Source of the DNA: Bacteroidales bacterium UBA3844
Lineage (GTDB): Bacteria > Bacteroidota > Bacteroidia > Bacteroidales > Paludibacteraceae
Assembly: GCA_002392915.1 (NCBI GenBank)
Contig: DGHQ01000050.1
Location: 1-8,727, forward strand
Reading direction: 5' to 3'
DNA length: 8,727 bases
Positions 1 to 6,700 of this stretch are shown here, one piece after another (positions within the stretch are counted from its first letter, which is position 1; each line of letters starts with the position of its first letter). The notes under the pieces are model-generated. The model saw only the letters and a program-made list of their open reading frames with translations, ran no database searches and had not been told where the DNA came from. A program made the position numbers and the translations under genes.

Positions 1-20
1 TCTCGATGCAAACATAGGAA

Positions 21-38
21 CTACGAGATTATACATCA
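21..38. repeat. Short dispersed repeat, copy A
   Basis: The 18 bases from 21 to 38 (CTACGAGATTATACATCA) recur at 3624-3640 with a single T missing. Both copies are intergenic, and each lies within about 60 bp of a CATTATG-containing stretch (71-77 here, 3565-3582 for the other copy). This suggests a small dispersed intergenic element rather than chance, but only two copies are visible in the window and its true ends cannot be set. Confidence 0.4.
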
Positions 39-56
39 GACGTCTGGCATCACATC

Positions 57-84
57 AATTACGAATTACGCATTATGAATTATT
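57..84. repeat. 7-bp-period repeat at a gene end
   Basis: Four consecutive heptamers read AATTACG, AATTACG, CATTATG, AATTATT. The last runs into the TAA stop codon (80-82) of the minus-strand metalloenzyme gene. A second 7-bp-period stretch follows the DUF3467 gene at 3107-3127, and both are followed on the plus strand by TTCTTT and CAG. My impression is that heptameric AT-rich repeats are common between genes in Bacteroides and Prevotella; the period is directly visible here, but no function can be read from it. Confidence 0.5.
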
Positions 85-1042
85 CTTTCAGCCAACTTCT
101 ATATTTAATCCACACATGCAACCAGATACGGGCGATGGAATCAATTGCGTCGGCGAATATCATTTTGTTGTAGAAATCGAAATTTCCGCCCCATTCTGTG
201 TACTTCGTGAAATCATTGAAATTCTGGGCAGTGGAAAAAGATTCTGGCACCAAGAAACGAGAGAACAAATATGAATGTTGCGACACACCGCTCATATAAT
301 CCCATGTGCTGGAGTTCCCGTTTCCCCATCCATGGACATACTGACGTTTTGTAATCTCATTCTTCACGTCTTCCAAAAAAGGCGACTCCTTCAATGGCAA
401 CGGATAGCCATCAGGGTCGTAGAAGAAACGGTTGTTATCAGTGTCGATTTTATAAGACTTTTTTATTTGGTCTTCCCACTTCTTCTCTATTATGCCATGC
501 ATACCCTTCTCATCGCTGAACGGGCGGTTGTCGCAATGGAACGGCATGTGACAGTCGGCGACATAATGGCTGAGGATGAAAAAACGCATCGCTATATGGT
601 TGTTGGTGGTAGTTATCGGACATCCACGGTCTTCCTTCTGCAACATCTTAAAATTGTCGACGATGCTGTGGGCGATAGACTCGCAACGGTCGGCACAGTT
701 ACCCTTCACTATAGAATATGATTTTCCGTAAAGAGGTGAAGATTTCTTCATCATAGAGCTGATGGTGTGAGTGCTCGGCATATTGCGAAACTCCGTATAA
801 TTGCCACCAGGCTCGAATTTCACAATATGGCTGGTGCTCATATCTTTGAATACATCGTCAGGATACCACGCGCCCTCGATCACAAAATCACGGTAGTTCT
901 TAAACCATTTCCACAAAGTTTTAGCATGTTGACGCACATCATCCGACACTCCCTTCACAACTGCGTCATCAGTAGTGGTGGCAATCACTTCAAGTCTCTT
1001 TATAGCCATAAAGGCTAGCCAAGCGTGCGAGTATTTTTTCAT
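80..1042 (-). CDS. Zinc phospholipase C / S1-P1 nuclease superfamily protein
   Basis: This 320-residue protein has the metal-ligand pattern of the trinuclear-zinc hydrolase superfamily that includes bacterial phospholipase C and S1/P1 nucleases. Visible candidate ligands are His6, Asp62 or Asp63 in a YPDD motif, His72, the block HYVADCHMPFH (His159, Asp163, His169), and His182 with Glu186. The HxxxE of the last pair matches Bacillus cereus phospholipase C (His142/Glu146), whereas S1/P1 nucleases have HxxxD there. The superfamily hydrolyses phosphodiester bonds in phospholipids or nucleic acids; the substrate here is unknown. There is no signal peptide or membrane segment, which is unusual because classical members are secreted and use a processed N-terminal Trp as a zinc ligand. 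The ATG at 1042 is preceded by TTAGGAT, a usable ribosome-binding site. It lies 206 bp downstream of the ATPase gene and may have its own promoter. The superfamily assignment is firm; phospholipase versus nuclease is not. Confidence 0.8.
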   Translation of the reverse strand: MKKYSHAWLAFMAIKRLEVIATTTDDAVVKGVSDDVRQHAKTLWKWFKNYRDFVIEGAWYPDDVFKDMSTSHIVKFEPGGNYTEFRNMPSTHTISSMMKKSSPLYGKSYSIVKGNCADRCESIAHSIVDNFKMLQKEDRGCPITTTNNHIAMRFFILSHYVADCHMPFHCDNRPFSDEKGMHGIIEKKWEDQIKKSYKIDTDNNRFFYDPDGYPLPLKESPFLEDVKNEITKRQYVHGWGNGNSSTWDYMSGVSQHSYLFSRFLVPESFSTAQNFNDFTKYTEWGGNFDFYNKMIFADAIDSIARIWLHVWIKYRSWLKE

Positions 1043-1067
1043 ATCCTAATTATATAAATCATTTTCA

Positions 1068-1075
1068 CAAAGATA
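1068..1075 (-). promoter_or_regulatory. Possible -7 element of the metalloenzyme gene
   Basis: On the minus strand this reads TATCTTTG, matching the Bacteroidetes -7 consensus TAnnTTTG, 25 bp before the ATG at 1042. No TTTG is found at the usual distance of about 20 bp upstream (around 1096); the nearest lies 32 bp away (1108-1111). The half-match supports an independent promoter only weakly. Confidence 0.35.
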
Positions 1076-1248
1076 GATAAAATATAAAAAGCTACTTAGA
1101 AGCTGTTCAAATTTAATTAAAAATTTCTCTGTGTATTTAGTTTTATATATGCTCGTCTTCGGGTTCGCACGTTGAAAGGGGATAGAACCAATATCTACCA
1201 AACTTGGACTCTTAACATTCCTCAAAAATAAACATAAACAGTTTCTGA
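1076..1248. other. Intergenic stretch, possible IS-end remnant
   Basis: This AT-rich gap separates the ATPase gene from the metalloenzyme gene. On the plus strand, 1097-1114 reads TAGAAGCTGTTCAAATTT, which resembles the terminal inverted repeats I associate with several IS families; that is a memory-based resemblance, not a match. The overlapping imperfect palindrome at 1090-1104 (AGCT, CT, AG, AGCT) is followed on the minus strand by TTTTTATATTTT and could act as a weak terminator for the ATPase gene. From 1151 to 1211 the base composition is richer in G and C than its surroundings. A 73-codon TTG-initiated frame spans the gap but has no recognisable protein features. No partner inverted repeat was found in the window. 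Confidence 0.25.
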
Positions 1249-2712
1249 TTATTTCACAAACAAACAATCAGATGTCACTTCCGATTGTGCCATACCACGG
1301 TTCTCCGAGTTTTTCTTCAGACCGTAAGTTGTGATCATTGTAAGGTGGAGGGCAGATTTTGTTTTTGTCTCTTCTTTGAAAGAAGCAAGTTTGTTGCGTA
1401 GTTTCTTAGCGTAATCCGACGTGATTGTGTATTCTGATCCTGCATATTTTATCTCGCAGATATTTATCACCTTATCCGAACGTTCAATCACCATATCTAT
1501 CTGCGCCCCACTCTCTTTGTCCGTGCTCTTCCAACTTGACACTTTAGTCGATATACCAGCTATGCCCAATGCCTTTTTTATCTGTGGCAGATGGGCGAAA
1601 CAAACCTGCTCGAATGCGTATCCTTCCCAAGTGTTGATTGTCGGAGTGTTAATGTTATTTGTCCAGAAATGCTCGTCGCCGTAATTCTTCTTCACAAAAC
1701 GGAGATAGAACAATGTGAAGAAATCGACCAGCTGGTACATTTTGCCTTTAGCTTTTTTCCCAACCTGATTATATTCATTCAGAATTCCACAATCCACAAG
1801 CTCCTGCAGAACGGTTGTTGTGCTTCCAGACTCCGGCATTCCCGTCTTCTCACATAGATCTTTCTTTGTCATTCCCATACTTTTGGCAGCCAACGCCTCC
1901 ACTATCTTTATATGGGAAGTGTAATTCTTAAACATGGAACGATAAAGATTGTCATACTCCTTTGACAGGATTCCCTTTTTTGCGAAACACATCTGATCCA
2001 CATTCTGTGCCACGCTGAACCCCTTGCGAAGATATTGCAGATAGTATGGCACACCGCCAAATATCATATATGCCTGAAGCTGCTCCTCCCTACTCATTGA
2101 GATCTGTTTCAAATCATAGAATTCCGCACATTCCCCCAATGTAAACGGCTCTAGATAGATTTGATTTGTCAGTCGTCCATACAATCCGCCTCTGTTTCTA
2201 AGAATATTGCTAGTGATCCATGTCGTGGCAGAGCCGCACACTATCAAAAAGATGTCTGTTCGTGCCGACGCGTATGCATTCCAAAACCATTCTATAGACA
2301 TCAGGAAATCGGATTTAGGAGTGTCCATCCACGGCATTTCATCGATGAATAGGACTTTTTTTCTATTTTTATAGTTGACATCGTTGGTAATGGTGTCTGC
2401 CAAATAACGCATCACCTCCATCCAATTTTCGCACTCACTATAATCGACATTGAATCCTTGCACTATAGCCATACAGAAATTGTTGATCTGCTCACGATAC
2501 GAACCTCCCGGCAATCCAGTAGCATAAAAAGAGAAATGACGTTCCAAGACGTAACGAATCAAAAATGTCTTGCCCACTCTACGTCTGCCATAGACAGCCA
2601 CAAACTCCGATTGTTCTGAATACAAGCACTCAGTTAGAAGATCTTGTTCATAGTCTCTTCCAACAAAACGTTTAATTCCATAAGGAGCTGAATCTTCATG
2701 CAACATCAACAT
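1249..2712 (-). CDS. AAA ATPase with DUF234 / PD-(D/E)XK-like C-terminus
   Basis: From the ATG at 2712 the product is 487 residues. The N-terminal P-loop domain has Walker A GRRRVGKT (about 42-49), Walker B VLFIDEM (about 120-126), a sensor-like CGSATTW (about 159-165) and a conserved GRL with a possible arginine finger near 180. A winged helix follows at about 268-315. The C-terminal region (about 360-425) has the layout of DUF234 with a PD-(D/E)XK-like site: Glu363 or Glu368, Asp406 in QIDMVI, then Glu420 and Lys422 in EIKY. This is the archaeal-type ATPase family (ATPase_2 plus DUF234) that is abundant in Bacteroidales; its cellular role is not established, and nuclease activity is an inference. 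The frame extends to a TTG at 2721, but ATG 2712 is preferred because it shares the leader GAAGAATATG with the DUF3467 gene; ATG 2706 is also possible. Length and C-terminus look intact. The promoter region carries an unusual 53-bp periodic repeat. Confidence 0.88.
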   Translation of the reverse strand: MLMLHEDSAPYGIKRFVGRDYEQDLLTECLYSEQSEFVAVYGRRRVGKTFLIRYVLERHFSFYATGLPGGSYREQINNFCMAIVQGFNVDYSECENWMEVMRYLADTITNDVNYKNRKKVLFIDEMPWMDTPKSDFLMSIEWFWNAYASARTDIFLIVCGSATTWITSNILRNRGGLYGRLTNQIYLEPFTLGECAEFYDLKQISMSREEQLQAYMIFGGVPYYLQYLRKGFSVAQNVDQMCFAKKGILSKEYDNLYRSMFKNYTSHIKIVEALAAKSMGMTKKDLCEKTGMPESGSTTTVLQELVDCGILNEYNQVGKKAKGKMYQLVDFFTLFYLRFVKKNYGDEHFWTNNINTPTINTWEGYAFEQVCFAHLPQIKKALGIAGISTKVSSWKSTDKESGAQIDMVIERSDKVINICEIKYAGSEYTITSDYAKKLRNKLASFKEETKTKSALHLTMITTYGLKKNSENRGMAQSEVTSDCLFVK

Positions 2713-2727
2713 ATTCTTCAATTTTTC

Positions 2728-2898
2728 TACAAATCTAATACATATTTATTGATTTAGATAATTTCAATCCTATATTTTTCGCTAAATCTCAAATATTTTA
2801 ATACTTTTAGCAAAAACTATACATCTATTTAACGCTAAATCTAACATTTTTAACAAGATTTAGCAAAATCACAGTGTATAAAATAGGCTAAATCTATA
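2728..2898. repeat. 53-bp periodic repeat array upstream of ATPase gene
   Basis: The 9-mer GCTAAATCT occurs at 2781-2789, 2834-2842 and 2887-2895, exactly 53 bp apart. A degenerate copy (TACAAATCT) sits one further period away at 2728-2736. An inverted half follows 16 to 22 bases after the first three: TTTAGA ending at 2758, TTTAGC at 2811 and AGATTTAGC at 2864, again 53 bp apart. Each of the first three units is therefore a dyad, centred near 2743, 2796 and 2849. Between the motifs, units 2 and 3 agree at roughly 60 percent of positions by eye; the fourth unit loses similarity after about 10 bases. Fifty-three bp is close to five helical turns, so the sites would lie on one face of the DNA. 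The array begins 15 bp before the ATPase start codon and overlaps its likely -7 element, which suggests an operator array, although a decaying minisatellite is also possible. Confidence 0.75.
2730..2737 (-). promoter_or_regulatory. Likely -7 element of the ATPase gene
   Basis: The minus strand reads TAGATTTG, a full match to the Bacteroidetes TAnnTTTG element, 17 bp before the ATG at 2712. It would give a leader of about 10 nucleotides and would exclude the TTG at 2721 as a well-placed start. No TTTG occurs at the usual -33 spacing; a TTG at 2765-2767 is about 27 bp away. The element lies inside the first, degenerate unit of the 53-bp repeat, so a protein bound to that unit would cover it. 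Confidence 0.4.
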
Positions 2899-3077
2899 TA
2901 TGATTAGTTTCATGGAAGTACAAGTGAACATATTTTGAGTATAATCACAACTTTTTGTTTATACTACATATTCTTATAAACCAGCATAAAGACAGGGAGA
3001 TAACAGGTTATCAATTATAATCTTCATTTTAGAGTCAATGCTATATTCAATAATCACAATCGATAAATGTTAATAAA
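2896..3077. other. AT-rich intergenic stretch
   Basis: No coding frame of useful length, RNA gene or promoter match is visible between the end of the 53-bp repeats and the DUF3467 terminator. The only structured element is a perfect inverted repeat at 2999-3012, GATAAC AG GTTATC, which has operator-like symmetry. A plus-strand ATG at 2912 opens only an 8-codon frame. Confidence 0.5.
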
Positions 3078-3105
3078 AAAAGACGAGAAGAAACTATCGT
3101 CTTTT
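3071..3105 (-). terminator. Rho-independent terminator of the DUF3467 gene
   Basis: AAAAGACGA at 3078-3086 pairs with TCGTCTTTT at 3097-3105 (9 bp, 10-base loop). Read on the minus strand, the hairpin ends in a run of seven T followed by ATTAA. It begins 31 bp after the DUF3467 stop codon and would keep transcription of that gene out of the ATPase control region. Confidence 0.8.
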
Positions 3106-3106
3106 G

Positions 3107-3127
3107 ATTTTGCATTTCGCATTATTC
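3107..3127. repeat. 7-bp-period repeat after the DUF3467 gene
   Basis: Three consecutive heptamers read ATTTTGC, ATTTCGC, ATTATTC. They lie between the DUF3467 stop codon and its terminator. The plus-strand continuation CGCATTA-TTCTTTTCAG resembles 70-90 after removal of one heptamer from the latter, so the two gene-end repeats appear related. Confidence 0.4.
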
Positions 3128-3136
3128 TTTTCAGTA

Positions 3137-3499
3137 TTATGCCTCACCAGTCCCGTTGAATCCCATGAATGGTGGAGGCATTGATCCATTATCACTTCCA
3201 TTACCGTTAGCACGAGGAGCGACAGGCTGGATGTTGATTTCACCGAAGTCCTGCTCATACTTGGCCACATTGTCTGCCAACGCACGAAGGAGACGTTTTG
3301 CCTGAATCGGAGACATTATCACACGGCTCTTTATTTTAGCCTTCTGCTGTCCGGGTATAGTTTTGGCAAAGTCCAACAGAAATTCTGTCTGAGAGTGGCC
3401 TACAAGGGCAAAATTGGCATATACACCCTCCGCTATATCCTCTGTGATTTCAACAGGGAAACCACGACGCTGTTCTTTATCGTTGTTTTCGTTATCCAT
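3137..3499 (-). CDS. DUF3467 family protein, rpoC-adjacent
   Basis: The 120-residue product is a small soluble protein of the DUF3467 family, function not established. The core at about 15-87 has the family pattern: an acidic start, GVYANFALVGHSQTEFLLDF (25-44), PGQQKAKIKSRVIMSP (49-64), and a basic helix AKRLLRALADNVAKYEQDFG (67-86). The tail (about 95-120) is rich in Gly, Asn, Pro and Met and probably disordered. The frame continues upstream to a TTG at 3526, but that codon lies within the promoter's -7 element, so ATG 3499 is preferred; it is preceded by an A-rich leader ending GAAGAAT. The gene follows rpoC in the same direction, an arrangement I recall as common in Bacteroidales. It nevertheless has its own promoter and terminator here. 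A role connected with transcription is a guess from position only. No signal peptide, membrane segment or catalytic motif is seen. Confidence 0.9.
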   Translation of the reverse strand: MDNENNDKEQRRGFPVEITEDIAEGVYANFALVGHSQTEFLLDFAKTIPGQQKAKIKSRVIMSPIQAKRLLRALADNVAKYEQDFGEINIQPVAPRANGNGSDNGSMPPPFMGFNGTGEA

Positions 3500-3523
3500 A
3501 TTCTTCGTTTTTTTGGTTTTAGG

Positions 3524-3555
3524 CAAAATTACAATTTAAAAAACTACTCTCCAAA
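3524..3555 (-). promoter_or_regulatory. Bacteroidetes-type promoter of the DUF3467 gene
   Basis: On the minus strand TTTG (3555-3552) is followed after 20 bp by TAATTTTG (3531-3524). This matches the Bacteroidetes primary-sigma consensus of TTTG, 19 to 21 bp, TAnnTTTG. Transcription would start near 3518, giving a leader of about 19 nucleotides before ATG 3499. It is the best promoter match I found in the window and argues against the upstream TTG start at 3526. Confidence 0.75.
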
Positions 3556-3564
3556 TACATTTGG

Positions 3565-3640
3565 GCATTATGCCGCATTATGCATCTCACATTTTGTTAT
3601 ATCACACGGACGGACGTGCGTTTCTACGAGATATACATCA
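3565..3640. repeat. Dispersed repeat, copy B, with GCATTATG pair
   Basis: GCATTATG occurs twice 10 bp apart (3565-3572 and 3575-3582). At 3624-3640 the sequence CTACGAGATATACATCA repeats 21-38 with one base deleted. In between, CACGGACGGACGTG (3604-3617) has a 4-bp inverted repeat. The block sits between the rpoC terminator and the DUF3467 promoter. It holds no coding frame that I can support and looks like a small intergenic repeat element. Confidence 0.4.
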
Positions 3641-3668
3641 TCAAAATAGGCACGACACAATAATAAAT

Positions 3669-3706
3669 AAAAAGACAGACCACAATTTCTTGCGGTCTGT
3701 CTTTTT
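3669..3706 (-). terminator. rpoC: Strong terminator of the rpoBC operon
   Basis: AAAAAGACAGACC (3669-3681) pairs perfectly with GGTCTGTCTTTTT (3694-3706), a 13-bp stem, with two further pairs possible inside the loop after an A-C mismatch. On the minus strand the stem runs into TTTTTATTTATTATT. It starts 38 bp after the rpoC stop codon and separates the polymerase operon from the DUF3467 gene. The plus strand also ends in a T-run, so it could work in both directions. Confidence 0.9.
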
Positions 3707-3715
3707 ATTTTAGGG

Positions 3716-3731
3716 ATGCACATTCGTGCAT
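3716..3731. other. Small hairpin between rpoC stop and terminator
   Basis: ATGCAC and GTGCAT form a perfect 6-bp inverted repeat around a four-base loop. It lies 13 bp past the rpoC stop codon and just ahead of the main terminator. It has no U-tract, so it is not a terminator by itself; it may stabilise the transcript's 3' end. Confidence 0.4.
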
Positions 3732-3744
3732 ATCCATCTTACAT

Positions 3745-6700
3745 TTACTCGTTCTCAGAAGGGAACTCAACAGCGAAGTCGCTATCCTCATAATCATAAG
3801 ACGACTTAGCGTATGCCTTCTCCATTTCATCCTTTGGTCCGACAACAAGTTGCTGCCACTTAGAAAGACCTGTACCTGCAGGAATCAAGTGACCGCAGAT
3901 AACGTTCTCCTTCATGCCCTCAAGATTATCAGTCTTACCACGAAGAGCAGCGTCGTTAAGCACCTTAGTTGTCTGCTGGAATGATGCAGACGACATGAAG
4001 CTACGAGTCTGAAGTGCAGCACCTGTGATACCCTGAAGAATCTGTGTAGCAGTTGCAGGGATAGCGTCACGAACTGTGACTGTCTTCAAGTCACGACGTT
4101 TAAGCATACTGTTCTCAGCACGTAGGTTACGAGCTGTAACAACCTGACCTGGCTTGAAGTTTGTAGATCCACCTGCGTCGACTACAATCTTCTTATCAAA
4201 CAACTTGTCGTTCTCTTCCATAAACTCGATCTTGTCAACCAAGTCGTTCTCCAAGAACAATGTATCACCTGGATCAGAAATCTGAACCTTACGCATCATC
4301 TGACGTACGATAACCTCGAAGTGCTTGTCGTTGATACCTACACCCTGTAGACGGTACACATCCTGAACCTCATTCACGATATACTCCTGGACAGCTGTAG
4401 GACCTAGGATTGCAAGGATATCTGATGGACAAATTGCACCGTCAGAAATTGCATTTCCTGCACGTACATAATCACCCTCCTGTACCAAGATCTGCTTAGA
4501 CAAAGAAACTAGATATTTCTTAACCTCACCGAACTTAGATGTAACGGAGATTTCACGGTTACCTCTCTTGATCTTACCGAACGATACCTCACCATCGATT
4601 TCAGCAACGATAGCTGGATTAGATGGGTTACGAGCCTCGAACAACTCCTGTACTCGTGGAAGACCTCCTGTGATATCGCCTGCCTTGCTTGAAGATCTTG
4701 GGATCTTAACCAAAAGCTGACCTTTCTTCAAACGGTCACCCTCAGAAACAACAACTGTAGCGCCCACAGGCAAGTTGTATGACTTCTCGATGCTACCGTC
4801 TTCATTTACGATATTACATACTGGAGATTTTGTCTTATCCTTAGATTCGATGATGACCTTCTCCTCGTGTCCTGTAGTCTCGTCGTGATCCGAACGGCAA
4901 GTAACACCCTCGATCAAACTCTCAAACTCTACCTTACCAGCAACCTCAGTCACGATAACGGCATTGTATGGGTCCCACTCACAGATCAAATCATCTACGT
5001 GAACTTCCTGACCATTCTTGAAGAATAGCTTTGATCCATAAGGAATCTCAGCACGAGTAAGTTCAATCTTAGTTGTTGGGTTGATGATTCTTGCCTCACC
5101 AAGACGACCGACAACAACCTGTACTGGCTGATCGTTCTCATCCGTAGTGTCGACGGTTCTCAACTCCTCAAACTCGATGATACCATCATACTTAGATCTG
5201 AATCCATTATTTGTAGCGACGTTACCGGCAACACCACCGACGTGGAATGTACGAAGTGTCAACTGAGTTCCTGGCTCACCGATTGACTGAGCTGCGATAA
5301 CTCCAACTGCCTCACCTTCCTGTACCATACGGCCAGTAGCCAAGTTACGTCCATAACATTTAGCACAAACACCTCTCTTCGACTCACAAGTAAGAACTGA
5401 ACGGATCTCAACTTTCTCGATCTTAGCTGCGTTGATTGCAGCGACCTGATCCTCTCTGATCTCCTGTCCTGCCATCACGATAACCTCACCTGTTGCTGGG
5501 TTGACAACATCGTGAACTGATACACGTCCAAGGATTCTCTCACCCAATGAAGCGACAACCTCATCGTTCTTCTTGATATCTGTGCAGACAAGTCCACGCA
5601 ATGTACCACAGTCTTCCTCGTTGATGATCACATCATGAGATACGTCAACAAGACGACGTGTCAAGTATCCTGCATCGGCAGTCTTCAAGGCTGTATCGGC
5701 AAGACCCTTACGAGCACCGTGAGTAGAGATAAAGTACTCAAGGACTGACAAACCTTCCTTAAAGTTAGAAAGGATCGGGTTCTCAATGATCTGGCCGCCA
5801 ACAGCACCAGACTTCTGAGGCTTGGCCATCAAACCACGCATACCAGAAAGCTGACGAATCTGCTCCTTAGATCCACGGGCTCCTGAGTCAAGCATCATGT
5901 ATACTGAGTTGAATCCCTGGTCGTCCTTCTTAATTGTATCCATCAAGACATCAGCCAACTTCTTGTTAACCTCTGTCCAAATGTTAATGATATTATTGTA
6001 TCGCTCATTTGGTGTGATAAGACCCATGTTATAGTTAGCCATGATCTCCTCTACCTGAGCGTAACCCTCATTGATAAACTGCTCCTTCTCCTTAGGAATG
6101 ATAACGTTCTCAAGGTTAAATGACAAACAACCCTTGAAGGCCATGTAGTAACCAAGATTCTTGATATCATCCAAGAACTGAGCTGTACGAGCAACACCAC
6201 AAGTCTTGATAACCTTGCTGATGATATTCTTCAACGACTTCTTAGTGATAAGCTCATTGATGAATCCTACAGCCTTTGGAACATTCTGGTTGAAGATAAG
6301 CTTACCGACAGTAGTCTGAATCATGTGACGGATTGGAGAACCATTCTCGTCTACATCATCCACGATCACCTGGATTGGAGCATGAAGGTCAACCTTCTGC
6401 TCATTGTAAGCCACCTGAGCCTCTTCCATACCGTAGAACTTCAATCCCTCACCCTTAGTGCCTGGACGCTCCTTAGTGATATAGTAAAGTCCAAGAACCA
6501 TGTCCTGAGCTGGCACTGTGATAGGAGCACCGTTGGCAGGATTAAGGATATTGTGAGATCCAAGCATCAACATCTGTGCCTCAAGAATAGCCTCATTACC
6601 TAGTGGCAAGTGAACGGCCATCTGGTCACCATCGAAGTCAGCATTGAACGCTGTACATGCAAGTGGGTGCAACTGGATTGCCTTACCCTCGATCATCTTA

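Noticed and set aside
275..1018. Plus-strand frames of 148 and 83 codons antisense to the metalloenzyme gene
   Set aside because: The minus-strand protein has clear family motifs; the antisense frames have none.
1150..1200. tRNA-like GGTTC segment
   Set aside because: Neither strand gives a T-arm with paired stem, an anticodon arm or an acceptor stem.
1046..1267. 73-codon minus-strand frame overlapping the end of the ATPase gene
   Set aside because: It starts with TTG, overlaps the ATPase stop, lies mostly in AT-rich non-coding DNA and has no recognisable domain; it is treated as intergenic or an element remnant.
2713..2721. TTG start at 2721 for the ATPase gene
   Set aside because: An ATG at 2712 follows three codons later, with a leader shared with the DUF3467 gene; a likely -7 element only 9 bp upstream makes a start at 2721 less plausible.
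2728..2898. CRISPR array as an explanation for the 53-bp periodicity
   Set aside because: The exactly repeated core is only 9 bases, spacers are AT-rich and partly alike, and no cas genes are present.
3094..3285. 63-codon minus-strand frame inside and beyond the DUF3467 gene
   Set aside because: It is a shifted-frame shadow of a well-supported gene and runs into its terminator.
3500..3526. TTG start at 3526 for the DUF3467 gene
   Set aside because: The TTG forms part of the promoter's TAATTTTG element, so it would not be in the transcript; ATG 3499 fits the family length.
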